Shown one piece after another: positions 1-10,545 of a stretch of 64,000 nt of DNA (its first letter is position 1; each line of letters starts with the position of its first letter). This DNA comes from Mycolicibacterium frederiksbergense (GTDB lineage Bacteria > Actinomycetota > Actinomycetes > Mycobacteriales > Mycobacteriaceae). Both the position numbers and the translations under genes were made by a program. The notes below the pieces were generated by a model, which was not told the DNA's origin, ran no database searches, and worked only from the letters and a program-made list of their open reading frames with translations. The stretch is taken from positions 248,001 to 312,000 of the forward strand of contig NZ_JARXVE010000004.1 in the NCBI RefSeq assembly GCF_029893345.1, given 5' to 3'.

Positions 1-1651
1 GCACCGCCGCGGTGAGCGGCCGCCCTTCCCGATCGCGGGTCAGCTCGATGTCGTACCAGAGGCGAAGCAAGCCGGGGTATTCGATCGTGGTGATCACGCC
101 CGTGACGCGGTGACCACCGGCGTAGGCAACCGGCACCAAATGCAGTGAGCACCCCAGACCGGGCAGCTCACCGGTGAACTCCACACCACCCCGCTTCTCG
201 TACTCCGCCAGCGCGATCTCGTAGGAGCGCCCGCTCAATCCGTCTGCGGGGTCGTACCCTTTCGGGGCGATGTACACCAAAACGGCGGCCGCACCGACCG
301 GCCAGCCGAAGGTGAGCGTCTGTTTTTCGCAGTATTCGCTGATCTGGGCGTCGACGATCACCCCGGTCCGCACCGACGACACCGCACGGCCAAGGCGGGC
401 ACGGCCACCCACGACGGTGACAGGAGTGAAGTAAGCCCTGGTCCACGCGGTCGGCCACGGCACCGCGGCCAGCACCGACTTGCGCACCCCGTGTTCGTCG
501 ATTCGCTCGGACACCGGATGGATCAACTGGAATTCCCGGCCGAGCCCAACCTGTTCCAGCACCGATTGGTCGAGTTCCATCGTCGCCGCATCGGCGCCCG
601 GGGGCATCGATGTCCGGAAAACCAGCACCCGGCCAAACGGTGGAGGCGTCCATTCCAGGTCGAAGACCATGTCGACACCGTGCCGGTGCGTGGTGAGCGA
701 TATGTCTGTCACCGGCTCCGGATGCGCGGTAACCGTGACCTCGGTCTGGACGGCATCGGAGAGGCGGGCCACGCCGTCGACGTCTATCTCGCACCGCACC
801 CGGTAGACGTACCGACGGCCGCGCGTGGCCGCATCGTCTACGAACCCGCCGAGGTTGTCCTGCGCAGACAGGATCCGGAACTGCGGGCCGTCGCGCTCTG
901 CCAGCTCGGCCGGAACGCGGTAGATGTGCACCGCGCGCACTCCCGGGAGAACCGTCCACTGCCCGACGACCCGGCCGAAGTCATCGCGGATGTCGACGTC
1001 TTGTGGATCTGCGATCACAACCCCCGTGGCGTGCAGGAACGGTTGCGCCGCAAGCGCATCCGTAGCGGACTCACCGGCGTTCACCCATACCTGGAGATGG
1101 CGCACAGCTCCGACAAGTGGCCGATCGTCGCGGGCTGCCGGGGTGGCCGTGGAAGCCACAAGATAGGCGCTGTCGGGTGATGGGCCATGCTGACCTTCGG
1201 TGCTGACCAGACGATAGATCACATACCGATCGGCGTGTCGGGGCGCGGAGTCGTCGCGGTACGGCGGCCATGCCACCTCCACGCCGGAACCATCCGGCGC
1301 CCATCGCGCCGACAGTGGGAGCACCTCGCGGTCACTGGGCGCGAACCGATACGGCGCAAACCCGCTACGCGGAACCGCCTCCGATCCCCCAGCGGGCAGG
1401 CACCGGCCCTCCTCCGAGACCGGTGCCGAACTCGCCAGTACCTCGGCCATCTGTGCTGCGTATGCCGCCACCTCACGGGGCAGCATCGCACCGATCTGGT
1501 CCGCCTCCGTGCGGCCCGACCGCAGTACCAGCCGAATGTGCGCCTCTTTGAAGGCAGAACCCGACACCACCCCGGACTCGATCAACTCCTCGCGCCACCG
1601 CAGCAGGGCAACGAGCTGCGGATCATTCTCGGCGCGACGCGGTTCGGACAT
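1..1651 (-). CDS. Large FN3-like beta-rich protein of the FtsZ-like locus, 3' end beyond window
   Basis: An open frame of at least 550 codons runs from an ATG at 1651 off the left edge, so the C-terminus is missing. The start lies one base after the TGA of the upstream gene, which indicates translational coupling as last visible member of a minus-strand operon. The N-terminal ~100 residues look helical and charged; the rest alternates short beta-strand-like stretches (for example RYVIYRLVS and AVHIYRVPAEL) that resemble repeated fibronectin-type-III-like folds. No signal peptide or membrane span is visible, suggesting a cytoplasmic protein. No enzyme motif was recognised. Frame and length are solid; the FN3 reading is inference, and function is unknown. 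Confidence 0.7.
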   Translation of the reverse strand, partial: MSEPRRAENDPQLVALLRWREELIESGVVSGSAFKEAHIRLVLRSGRTEADQIGAMLPREVAAYAAQMAEVLASSAPVSEEGRCLPAGGSEAVPRSGFAPYRFAPSDREVLPLSARWAPDGSGVEVAWPPYRDDSAPRHADRYVIYRLVSTEGQHGPSPDSAYLVASTATPAARDDRPLVGAVRHLQVWVNAGESATDALAAQPFLHATGVVIADPQDVDIRDDFGRVVGQWTVLPGVRAVHIYRVPAELAERDGPQFRILSAQDNLGGFVDDAATRGRRYVYRVRCEIDVDGVARLSDAVQTEVTVTAHPEPVTDISLTTHRHGVDMVFDLEWTPPPFGRVLVFRTSMPPGADAATMELDQSVLEQVGLGREFQLIHPVSERIDEHGVRKSVLAAVPWPTAWTRAYFTPVTVVGGRARLGRAVSSVRTGVIVDAQISEYCEKQTLTFGWPVGAAAVLVYIAPKGYDPADGLSGRSYEIALAEYEKRGGVEFTGELPGLGCSLHLVPVAYAGGHRVTGVITTIEYPGLLRLWYDIELTRDREGRPLTAAV

Positions 1652-1652
1652 A

Positions 1653-4283
1653 TCAGAACACCTGCGCTCCGGAACCCGGTGGAACATCCTCATCGACCTG
1701 CTCCGCGGCCGGTGTCCGGGATGCGCCGAACAGCGAAAAATCGTAGGTGGGCAAACCGTCACCGACCTGGATGACCACCGCCCGATACCCCAGACCGTCC
1801 CGGGCGACCGTGGCATTGTCGATGGCGACCGCCGAACGGCCCGCGGTGACTGCGGTGTCGGTGAACAGCGACTCATCGAACGGCGCGCCGGACCCATTGC
1901 GCGCCTGCAGGACGCCACCGTTGAACTGCTCCGGCGACAGTCGCTGCCCGGACCCCTGGATGAACACCCCGCCGGTGAGAGCCCCGGCGAGATGGCTGCC
2001 GGGATCGTCGAGAATGGCCTGTGCCTGCAGCCACAACGAGTTGACGCCCTCGGGCCGTCTCACCTCCCCGGCGACCGCACTCGACCAGGCGTCCAACACA
2101 GACCCCGAGCCGACGCCGGGCATCGCGAACAACGCGGCGGGATTCTCCCCGCCCAGTCGCGCACCCGCCGACTCCAGCAGCTGGGTCCAGGGATCGGTCA
2201 TCCAACCGACCGTGAAGAGCCGCTGCTGCAGCGCGTGAGCCGTTGCCGCGGCATCGTGGTCGGTTGGTGCGGCGACGCCGATTCGCACCGACCGCGGCAG
2301 CCCGTCGGCCAGCAGCAACCGGCGCGGCTTCGACGCCGGCACCGGACCGAATGGTGTCCGCAACAACTCACCCAGCACCCGATTCCAAGACAGGAACTGG
2401 CCGTAGGCCTGGGACAGCCGGCTCACATCCTGCAGTGCCGCACGAAGATTGGTGTGCATGGCCTGCAGCTCGCCGATCTGCGACCGACGCAGGTTCATCT
2501 CGGCGAACAAGTGGCGCTGGGCCAGCACATACAAGGTGAAAGCGGCCAGGAAGTAGAGCACCACGACGACGGCGCCGACTGTGAGCGAGAACCGCCAGTC
2601 GACCCAACCGATCCCGGCGATCACAAGCAACACCACCAGCACCGCAAAGACAATCCACCCGGCGGTGCGAATGATGGTGGTGATGACCTGTTGACGGCGG
2701 CGCAGCTGTTCATCGACGCCGATCCGCCCGGAGGCGTCCTTGATCGACTGGACCACATCGCCGACCTCTGCCCGGGCCCGGTTCAGAAAGTCCGCGAGGA
2801 TCGAACCGACCTGCCCGGCATAACTTTTCGATGTCCAGCTCTCCCATGCAGTCAGGCTTGTGTGCGCTTGCCTGGCCTCGACACCGGCCACCGGGTCACC
2901 GAAGGCACGTTGCAGCACAGCCTCGAGCTCGGCGGCCGCGAGCACATCACCGCCGGCGACTCGCGCGACACCGGTGAGCGCGGCCAGCGAGGCCGGAACG
3001 GCGTCGAACGCGTCAGCGGCGCTGGGGACCACACCCGAGCTGCCGGGAACCACACCGATCGCGGCCCCGACGTTGATGGGTTCCATTCCCGCCGATCGCC
3101 GTCCACCATCGGCGAGGGTGAGGGCGCCGTTGGCATAGTCAAGCCACAGCGGGGTGAGGTCGGCCTGCACGAGCTGAGTGGGGCCGTATCTACTGTCGAG
3201 CACCGTGCTCATCTCGTCGGCGCCGCGGCCGATGTCCTGCCAACTCGACAGTTCCCCGCTGGTCACAACCGAATACGCCGATCCGCTGCGGCCGAACACC
3301 GCGTGTTGCACGGTCGTTGCCAGCACCGACGACATCGAAGTCAACATCCCCGAAACCCAGGTGGAGGGTGCGTTACGCAAAGCGGTGCCGAGAAAGGACA
3401 GAAACATTTTGATCGCGACCCGGGCCGAGATCGGTTTCGCCTCTTCTTCCCCGACGGTGACTCGACTGCCGCGCAATACATTGCGATGCTTCGTCCACAA
3501 CGACCGGGCCATGGTCTGCGCTGCCAGCGGGGCATCGCTGACATGCACCACGGGGATCGTTCCGCCGTGCGGCAGCGGCAACCGCCCGCTGGAGCCGAAC
3601 AACTGATGGCGCAGCTGGTCTTCCACGCCGGTGGCGTCCAGCTGCCGGTAGTGTGCGCGGACGGCGCGCAGCGTTCGGCCCGGAAGGATCGCCAGATCAT
3701 CGAACACGGTTTCGTCGATGCCGCTCCATAACCCGCTGACCGCTGCCACGACGGGCGCGACGTACTGCGCGACGTCGAGCGGATCGGTCAGGCGTTCCAG
3801 CGCCGATCCGCCCAGGTCCGGCCCCCCGGAGTCCTCCGGAGCGACCAGCAAGTTGTGCCAGCCCTCCAGCACCAACGCGGGATCGTAGCTGGCCGGCACC
3901 ACGGCGCCGTGGGTGAACAACAAGCGCAACAAGGTAATCGACGAGCCGAAAGCGCCGGATCGCACCACGCGTTCCAGGGCGCGTTCGGCGCTGCGCGGCA
4001 CTCGCTGAGCGGCCGGCGCATCGGCCACAACCAATACCGCGATCCTCAACCGGTGATAGCGGTTACCGGTCAACAACCGTTGCAGCAGCACCGGTTCCGA
4101 ACGGCCGTCCCGCACGAAGGTGGCCGGCACCGACCCCTTGTCGACCTCGGCAGCGTCCACCCAGACGAAGGGCGCCACCAGCCCGGCCGCCGCGTAGTCG
4201 GTGAGTACCGAAAGAACCTCCTCGGCCTCCCCCTGCGCGCCCAACACAACGCTCAGCGAGTTCGAACCCGGGCTCGGCGTCAT
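1653..4283 (-). CDS. Large membrane protein of the FtsZ-like locus, two central transmembrane helices
   Basis: This 876-residue protein has no recognised enzymatic motif. Two hydrophobic segments at about residues 541-560 and 566-588 form a helical hairpin, so a ~530-residue N-terminal part and a ~280-residue C-terminal part probably lie on the same, likely cytoplasmic, side. The stretch before the hairpin (about 488-535) and after it (590-640) is charged and helical and could form coiled coils. The gene starts 2 bp after the FtsZ-like gene and ends 1 bp before the next one, so it is tightly co-transcribed. By context it may anchor the tubulin-like protein to the membrane; that role is inference. 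Confidence 0.75.
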   Translation of the reverse strand: MTPSPGSNSLSVVLGAQGEAEEVLSVLTDYAAAGLVAPFVWVDAAEVDKGSVPATFVRDGRSEPVLLQRLLTGNRYHRLRIAVLVVADAPAAQRVPRSAERALERVVRSGAFGSSITLLRLLFTHGAVVPASYDPALVLEGWHNLLVAPEDSGGPDLGGSALERLTDPLDVAQYVAPVVAAVSGLWSGIDETVFDDLAILPGRTLRAVRAHYRQLDATGVEDQLRHQLFGSSGRLPLPHGGTIPVVHVSDAPLAAQTMARSLWTKHRNVLRGSRVTVGEEEAKPISARVAIKMFLSFLGTALRNAPSTWVSGMLTSMSSVLATTVQHAVFGRSGSAYSVVTSGELSSWQDIGRGADEMSTVLDSRYGPTQLVQADLTPLWLDYANGALTLADGGRRSAGMEPINVGAAIGVVPGSSGVVPSAADAFDAVPASLAALTGVARVAGGDVLAAAELEAVLQRAFGDPVAGVEARQAHTSLTAWESWTSKSYAGQVGSILADFLNRARAEVGDVVQSIKDASGRIGVDEQLRRRQQVITTIIRTAGWIVFAVLVVLLVIAGIGWVDWRFSLTVGAVVVVLYFLAAFTLYVLAQRHLFAEMNLRRSQIGELQAMHTNLRAALQDVSRLSQAYGQFLSWNRVLGELLRTPFGPVPASKPRRLLLADGLPRSVRIGVAAPTDHDAAATAHALQQRLFTVGWMTDPWTQLLESAGARLGGENPAALFAMPGVGSGSVLDAWSSAVAGEVRRPEGVNSLWLQAQAILDDPGSHLAGALTGGVFIQGSGQRLSPEQFNGGVLQARNGSGAPFDESLFTDTAVTAGRSAVAIDNATVARDGLGYRAVVIQVGDGLPTYDFSLFGASRTPAAEQVDEDVPPGSGAQVF

Positions 4284-4285
4284 CG

Positions 4286-7200
4286 CTAGAAGCTCCCCCC
4301 GTCCGGAATCACCACCTGCTGCGAGTGCGCGGCGGTCTGGCCGTCGTGCCCAGGAGCAGCGTGTGCCACTTGCGCCGCAGCCTCCCGGGTCAGCCGGATG
4401 AGGGTTTCGATGGCCAGGAACGCATCGGGCGCAATGTCACGGAAGATCGGGGTCTTGCTCGCCTTCGGCCGCGTCGAGATCGTCGTGAACGCGCCATCTC
4501 TGCTCGCACCGGGGGTGCCCTCCGGAAGATATTCCGCGGCGACGCCGCGCACTGTGGTCAACCATTCGACCGCCGCGTCCGCGCGTTCGGATACTGTTGC
4601 CGCAGCTGCGATCTGGGGAATCCGCGACACCAATTGCTGCCCCGACGAACCGTCGACAAGGAACATCTTCAGCAGGTTGACCGCCGACAACTGCACGATG
4701 CCGCTGGCCGGGTCCTGCGAGTTGGAATCGAACAGTCCGCGCAGCACGTGGTAGGGGCGAAGCGAGCTCATCACCGGCGGCTGGTTCGAATTCGCCACCG
4801 CCAGCAGCATCGCCTCGAGCACCGCCGGCAGCCAGTCATAGGTGGCGATGAATTGGGACGGAGGTGTCAGCAGCGGGTTGGGAAAAGCCAGCCACTGCCC
4901 GGAGCCGTCGTCGTAGATGCGGACCGGGTCGGTGTAGGGCGGCGACGGGATCTGGATCCGGCCGGTTACCTGACCCAGGAACCAGCCGCCCACCATCGCC
5001 CGACGCTCGGCGTTGGACATCGGCAGTGACGCCGGCAGCGGCCTGGTCCGCCGGAGCCGCCAGAACGCGGCGCGTCCCGGACCGGCGGTGGACGACCACT
5101 GCTGTGCCACCGGTTCGAGCAACGAATCGAAGGCCAGCGGCGAGTAGTTCGGGTACGAACCGAAGATGTCGATCCGGGTCACGTCGTCATCGTCGCTGAG
5201 CGCTCGGTCGAAATTGTCCCGGCTGGCCTGGTCGGTCCGGGGGTTCGAGCGCAACGCTTGAGCCAACTCCTCGGCCACCTGCTGACCGAGAAACGGCACA
5301 AACGAGAACTTGTATCGGTATTCCACCCGCTGGCCGGGATGAAGACGCTGCAGCGATTGCTCGTTGACGCTGGCCAGCGGTCGGGCCAGGGCCAGCGCCT
5401 CATTGAACTTGGCGACGATGTCGCGGTGCCGGGCCGCGAGTTCGGACTCGGATGCGCCGACACCCTGGATGTAATCGCGCAGCGACAGTTTGCAGAACTC
5501 CTGGAAGGCCTCACCGGGGCGCCGGACGTAAAGCCGCGCGCGGGCCAGTAACTCGTGTGGTCTGGTGTGCACGTCGTATTGGGCCATCGATGGCACCAAC
5601 GAGGCCTGGGTTTGCGGATCCACTCCGAAAGCCCGGCTCGCCCAATGCGTCGTCCGCTCCAACAGGCCGTCCGGTGCCGGGACTCCACCGGTGGTCGGCC
5701 ACTGCCCCGCGATGACCCGGCTGGTGCTTTCGGCCACCGCGTCGGAAAACGACGATGTAGATCGCCCGGTGGCCACCGCTTTGGGCAGGTCCAACTCGTA
5801 GCGATCCTTGAACTCTGACGAATTGATAAGCAACACTTCGTTATTGGCTTCAGCGAACCTGCCCGGCACCAGTTCGTCGGCATCCGCCGGCCATGCGGTG
5901 TACTGATCGGTGGCCAGCCGCGCCAACCCGACGTCCGTCGCCGGCTCGGCCTGCGCGCTTTCCAGGACCACCTGGGCTTCGGACAGCGCGGTTCGCAGCG
6001 GGCCCAGCAGCTCACCGCCGATGACCACGAGCACGTCGGCGATCTTGGCCGCCGCTGCCGCATACAGAGCCCGGCGCACGCTGCCGTGGAATCCGTCGAT
6101 CGCAGCGGACAACACTTGATCGGCGTTGGACATCACGCCCCGCAGGGACATCAGCGTGGCCTCGACATTCGGCGCCAGGGCGACGACGTCTTTGGGACCC
6201 ATTGACCCCAGTTCACCCATCGCCGCGGCGAATTCGTCGTCGATGTAACGAATCAGGCGATCGACCAGCCCCCGCGCGTACGGCAGGCTGAAATCAGCGA
6301 TCGCGCGGGTGACGAGTGCATCGATTCGTGCCGCGAATTCGCGATGCCAGGTGAAGGCCAGCGAGTACCCCGCCTCGATGACCGCTTCGCTCATCGCCCG
6401 GCGGCGGTTGGCCACCGCTTGCCGGAAAATCGACACCCACTGCTCGGCCGTGATGCCCTCCGGGTCGGGCAGATAACTACGCAGCTGCCGGTCGACGACC
6501 GCGGTGGTGGCGGCGGCGACAGTGCGCGGGGAGAACGCGGTATTCGTCATCCAGTTGCCGAGCAACCGCATGCGGCTGTTCTCATCGCCGGACGCCGACG
6601 GCAGGCCGAGGCTGTCACAGATCGCGCCCCACTGACTGTCCAGCAGCGCATCCAGCTGTTCGGTCCCGGAGGCGGGGTTTCCGGGCTGCAGGTGGCCGGT
6701 CAACAGCTTGTCCGCGCAGCTGCGGGCCAGCCGCTGCGCGGCGTATTGCGCGTAACGGTCGCGGCCCATCGACAGGCTGGCAAATCCGTAGGTGCCCCAG
6801 GGCAGTGGATCCCAGACCGCGTTCCCCCAGCCGAGTAGGTCACGATCGCCAACCGGTGACGAGGTGTTTCCGATGTCGTAGAACACGAATTGGTCGCTGG
6901 CGGTGCCGCTCATCATCAGGCCGGCGAGGCCGCGGCCCAGCCCGCGGTACACGGCGTACTGCGACCCGTCGCCGAACAGCGTGCGGTCGGCTCCGACGTA
7001 CCGTCCGACCGGAAACACCCGGGCGAACGGAATCGGTTCGCCCTTCCCGCGCTGCTGGCCGAGTGCCCGCAGGATCCGCACATCGTGTTCCCGGGCCACC
7101 CCGGCCTGGCTGGCCACGATCTCGCCGAGCATCGCCAGCGCGTTGGCGCGGACGCCGACCCGGGCACTGGCGGGCAGGGAATCGAAGATGTCGGGGGTCA

Positions 7201-7837
7201 CCATGAACACCCCGATCAACCGGGGGTCCAGTCCGGAGACCAGGGTGAGCAGCCGACAGATGTCCAACGCCATCGACGCGCCCGCCCCACCGGCCATCGA
7301 CGACACGACCAGCACCAGGGGAGGCTCGTTGGGATCGAACTTCCCCATCCCGGGAACCTCGAGCTGCGCCATCTCCGACATCGCCTCGACCCGGAACATT
7401 TGATCCCACGCCGATTGCAGCCGCTCCCGGATCTCGCCGGCCTTGCTCAAGGTGATCATCCGGCCGATCGCGCGGTACTGGCCGGCGCCTGCGGAGATCG
7501 GGTTGGTGACATCTTCGGGATTCCTGGCCGTCCAGGTGGCGATGGTGTCCAGCGCCCCTTCCGCCGAAAGCCGTTGCGAGAGTGAACTGTCCAGAATTGC
7601 GTAGCTGCTGCCCTGCGGACCGCAGCCGATATAGGTGCCCCCTTGCGCGGTTACGTTCGGCAAGCCCTCCGGTCCGGCCTCGGGCCCACTCGGCACATCG
7701 ATGTGGACGAATTGCCAGCCGAGTGGCAGGGAGTGCACACCGGCCGCCTGCAACTCCGAGCGCAACTCGTCCATCATGTACGCCAGCGTCGCACCGCCGG
7801 AACCGCCGCAACCTACGACCAGGAATCGTCGCATCAA
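4286..7837 (-). CDS. FtsZ/tubulin-like protein (Tubulin_2 / FtsZl type)
   Basis: The protein (1183 residues) begins with a nucleotide-binding glycine-rich loop VVGCGGSGGAT at residues 7-17, typical of the tubulin-like family found in bacteria outside the division FtsZ. A second glycine-rich loop, SSMAGGAGAS around 179-188, sits where FtsZ/tubulin have the GGGTGSG phosphate-binding signature. The remaining ~900 residues are a long helical region not present in FtsZ. The ATG overlaps the TGA of the upstream vWA gene by 4 bp. Related FtsZ-like families have been proposed to act in membrane remodelling together with vWA and membrane partners, which matches this neighbourhood. GTPase activity and polymerisation are untested here. 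Confidence 0.8.
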   Translation of the reverse strand: MMRRFLVVGCGGSGGATLAYMMDELRSELQAAGVHSLPLGWQFVHIDVPSGPEAGPEGLPNVTAQGGTYIGCGPQGSSYAILDSSLSQRLSAEGALDTIATWTARNPEDVTNPISAGAGQYRAIGRMITLSKAGEIRERLQSAWDQMFRVEAMSEMAQLEVPGMGKFDPNEPPLVLVVSSMAGGAGASMALDICRLLTLVSGLDPRLIGVFMVTPDIFDSLPASARVGVRANALAMLGEIVASQAGVAREHDVRILRALGQQRGKGEPIPFARVFPVGRYVGADRTLFGDGSQYAVYRGLGRGLAGLMMSGTASDQFVFYDIGNTSSPVGDRDLLGWGNAVWDPLPWGTYGFASLSMGRDRYAQYAAQRLARSCADKLLTGHLQPGNPASGTEQLDALLDSQWGAICDSLGLPSASGDENSRMRLLGNWMTNTAFSPRTVAAATTAVVDRQLRSYLPDPEGITAEQWVSIFRQAVANRRRAMSEAVIEAGYSLAFTWHREFAARIDALVTRAIADFSLPYARGLVDRLIRYIDDEFAAAMGELGSMGPKDVVALAPNVEATLMSLRGVMSNADQVLSAAIDGFHGSVRRALYAAAAAKIADVLVVIGGELLGPLRTALSEAQVVLESAQAEPATDVGLARLATDQYTAWPADADELVPGRFAEANNEVLLINSSEFKDRYELDLPKAVATGRSTSSFSDAVAESTSRVIAGQWPTTGGVPAPDGLLERTTHWASRAFGVDPQTQASLVPSMAQYDVHTRPHELLARARLYVRRPGEAFQEFCKLSLRDYIQGVGASESELAARHRDIVAKFNEALALARPLASVNEQSLQRLHPGQRVEYRYKFSFVPFLGQQVAEELAQALRSNPRTDQASRDNFDRALSDDDDVTRIDIFGSYPNYSPLAFDSLLEPVAQQWSSTAGPGRAAFWRLRRTRPLPASLPMSNAERRAMVGGWFLGQVTGRIQIPSPPYTDPVRIYDDGSGQWLAFPNPLLTPPSQFIATYDWLPAVLEAMLLAVANSNQPPVMSSLRPYHVLRGLFDSNSQDPASGIVQLSAVNLLKMFLVDGSSGQQLVSRIPQIAAAATVSERADAAVEWLTTVRGVAAEYLPEGTPGASRDGAFTTISTRPKASKTPIFRDIAPDAFLAIETLIRLTREAAAQVAHAAPGHDGQTAAHSQQVVIPDGGSF

Positions 7838-10536
7838 GCGCCTCCCTTTGAGGGGTCAATCGGGTGCCCGTCGGCGTCGGAATCGCCCGGCCGTGACGGG
7901 TTTGAGCCGAGGGCACTGCCGTCGGCGAACGGATCGAACCGTGCCGCAGCGGCCACGGCGGCACCGAACGGTGAAGGTCGATCGCCGCCCGGCTGTGCCG
8001 ACGTCGACTGGGCGTCGGCGGCCCGCTGCAGAGCAGCCAGTATCCCGGGCAGTCTTCGCTCGATGTCGTCGAAGTACTTGCGCCGCTGCTCGAGGTTGGT
8101 CTGTCCGTGAACCATCAGCAGCACCTCGGCCCGGTTCGGTGCGTCGAGCGGGTTCCACAGCACGACCCATTTACCGTGCACGGCCAACGGAAGGACCGCG
8201 TGCAGACCGCTGGAGTCGGTGGCGGGAACCTCGGAACCTGCGCTGAGGTAGCCGTCTGCGATCACATCGACATGCGCCGTCCCGAACGGGCTGCGGCCGG
8301 TCGACACCGACAGGGTCACGCCCTGCACGGTCAGGCGGCGAGCACCCTGGGCGAGGCCGGGCACCGGCGTCACAAGGTCGGTGTCGGCCATCTCGAGCGG
8401 TTTGCCATCGCGCAACACCGCATCGCCCTCCACCTCTACGGGGATGCGCTCGGCCAGCATCGGCTCGCCGGGGATCTTGCCGACCCACCACTTGGCGGCA
8501 TACATCAGGGCCAGCGGTATCCCCGGTCCGAGCAACAGCGCAGCGAGGAAGACCAGCACGAAGTTGGTTGTGCTGAGCGGCTTGATCAATGACGCGACGA
8601 AGGTGACGTCAACGACCTGCGGCTGGCCTGGATTGTCTATCGGCGCGATATGAACCGGGACCGTGCCGTTCAGCCCGCCGTGTCCGTCGTGATCGGTGTG
8701 CAGGGTGACGGGCAGGTCGGCCTGCTGCCCGGGCTCCACCTTCAGGCAGTTGTCCGGTCCGGTGGCGGTCGAGGTGACGCTGACCTGTCCGATGTCGTCC
8801 GGGCTCGCCACGATCTTGGTCGGCGCTGATGCGGCAATCCAGACGCAACCCGGACCGGTGAATTCCAATCCGGCGTGGCCGCCCTTGACCCCCTGCACGG
8901 TGCCGAAATCGATGCGCTGGCCCGGCACCGGCAAGCCGATCTTCGGCAGGATTTGTATCGGCAGCTCGACCAGCTGGGGCGAAAGCGTTGTGCCCGGGGC
9001 GATCTGGGCTCCCCGTGGGTCGACTGCCGGCGCGGTGGTTATCTCCAGAGACATCCGCAGCGTTGCAGGGCCCGGCTGGACGTTCGTGAGGTCCACGTCG
9101 ACCGGCGTCGCGATATTCGTCTTGGGCACCGAGGACAGCACCGGTACCGTCCCCGCGCTACCCGCGGCCAGCGATGCCGACAAGACGGCCTGGCCAGCCA
9201 GACTGTTCGGGTCGACCGGGTTGCCCACACCATCGACGAGGCCGAATACCGCACCCTTGACCACCTGCCCGGCGCGCCAAGGTGATTGGGAATCCTGGCG
9301 CAACGCAGGGTAGATATCGGTGGTGATGTGAATGCTGACCCGGGACACCGCGCCGGGATGCTGCCCGGAGGTGTCGACGTAGACTATCGCCCACTGACCT
9401 GGCCAACCGGCGCTGCCGGAATTCTGAATCGCCACGGTCTGCGCCGAATCCGACAGCCATCGGTACCGCACCGGCATGCCGTCGATATCGGTTTGGACCT
9501 CACCGTCTTTTTGGACCAGTTCCAGTTCCCGACCGGACGGGGCGATCAGGTGGGGCACGATCCCGGGAAAGCCGCCGGAGCCAAGGATGTTGACCGATTT
9601 GATCGACCGGTCCAACACGAAGTTGTGGCGTGCCTGTTCGCATACCTGCCCCTGGCACACCGGCTTGGTATCGGTGACGCGGGGCTCCGGGTTCAGGGCA
9701 TCGAAGGCGAAAAGCAAGTCGTCGATGTTGGCCACCGGGAAGAAGGCCCCCGGGGTGGGGTCGGTGATGTTGCCGCAGGCCTTCCCGCCGACGCCCTTCC
9801 CGGTCGCGATTGCCGACAGGACGTCGAAATTCTCATCGCCGAGACCGATGGCCAGCATGACGATATTGGCCGACCGGAGCTGGTCCGCCAGTCCTCCTGC
9901 TCGGCAGATCGATTCGGTCGCCCGGCGCACCGTCTCAGCGATCCCCTCGGGGCTGTTGAGGTCGACGCCGGGAGCGTACGGGCGGCTGCCCGGCTGTTGG
10001 GTGAAGTCGATTTGGCCGTCGGTGAACCAGGCAATCGCCTGACACCGGTTCGGGTCGCCGTGGGCGCGGACGGCAAGCGTCTGGCGGGCTCCGTCGAGTG
10101 CCGCCACGTAGTCGGTGTCGGCCCCGGTGTTGTGTGACGCGAGGGGCTCCAGTGCATCGTTGACCGCGCCGGTTGATGCCACGGTGAGCGGTGCCCAATC
10201 CTGTCGCATGACGTAGTCCGTCGAGAACCCGGCGATGGCGACGTCGACGTTTGATTTGGTGCGGTCCGCATACTCGCCGAACGTCGTTACCAGGTATTGC
10301 GCGGCCTTCACCCGCGCCGCATGAGCGTCGGTCTGTTGCAGGCTGCCCGATTCGTCGATGAGTAACAGCAGATCGCCTGCCTTCTGCGCGGCCAGGCACG
10401 CGCCATACCGGTCGACTGCGGCGTTGTCGGGTGCCGCGTGGGCGGCCGTCGTCGAGAAGGCCAGGAATCCGAGGCCCAAGATCGCTGCTGCGGCCAGCCG
10501 GGCGACGCTGCCGAAGATAAGCAGTCCTGGCCGCAT
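7834..10536 (-). CDS. Secreted/membrane-anchored vWA-domain protein of the FtsZ-like locus
   Basis: This 900-residue protein has an N-terminal signal peptide (hydrophobic segment to about residue 30, AHA-A type cleavage near 34). A von Willebrand A domain follows at about 55-285 with MIDAS motif DESGS at 61-65 and a downstream FTDG aspartate near 173. Middle residues 300-650 look like beta-sandwich domains. A membrane span at about 657-681 leaves a ~215-residue cytoplasmic tail that ends in a disordered segment containing FDPFAD, a motif shared with neighbours. The topology would let it sense or bind something outside and contact the FtsZ-like protein inside (inference). It overlaps the FtsZ-like gene by 4 bp. 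Confidence 0.8.
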   Translation of the reverse strand: MRPGLLIFGSVARLAAAAILGLGFLAFSTTAAHAAPDNAAVDRYGACLAAQKAGDLLLLIDESGSLQQTDAHAARVKAAQYLVTTFGEYADRTKSNVDVAIAGFSTDYVMRQDWAPLTVASTGAVNDALEPLASHNTGADTDYVAALDGARQTLAVRAHGDPNRCQAIAWFTDGQIDFTQQPGSRPYAPGVDLNSPEGIAETVRRATESICRAGGLADQLRSANIVMLAIGLGDENFDVLSAIATGKGVGGKACGNITDPTPGAFFPVANIDDLLFAFDALNPEPRVTDTKPVCQGQVCEQARHNFVLDRSIKSVNILGSGGFPGIVPHLIAPSGRELELVQKDGEVQTDIDGMPVRYRWLSDSAQTVAIQNSGSAGWPGQWAIVYVDTSGQHPGAVSRVSIHITTDIYPALRQDSQSPWRAGQVVKGAVFGLVDGVGNPVDPNSLAGQAVLSASLAAGSAGTVPVLSSVPKTNIATPVDVDLTNVQPGPATLRMSLEITTAPAVDPRGAQIAPGTTLSPQLVELPIQILPKIGLPVPGQRIDFGTVQGVKGGHAGLEFTGPGCVWIAASAPTKIVASPDDIGQVSVTSTATGPDNCLKVEPGQQADLPVTLHTDHDGHGGLNGTVPVHIAPIDNPGQPQVVDVTFVASLIKPLSTTNFVLVFLAALLLGPGIPLALMYAAKWWVGKIPGEPMLAERIPVEVEGDAVLRDGKPLEMADTDLVTPVPGLAQGARRLTVQGVTLSVSTGRSPFGTAHVDVIADGYLSAGSEVPATDSSGLHAVLPLAVHGKWVVLWNPLDAPNRAEVLLMVHGQTNLEQRRKYFDDIERRLPGILAALQRAADAQSTSAQPGGDRPSPFGAAVAAAARFDPFADGSALGSNPSRPGDSDADGHPIDPSKGGA

Positions 10537-10545
10537 GCCGTCGCC

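Noticed and set aside
1509..3731. Plus-strand open frame of 740 codons at the left end
   Set aside because: It lies opposite the two-span membrane protein of the operon and has Arg/Pro/His-rich composition without any recognisable domain.
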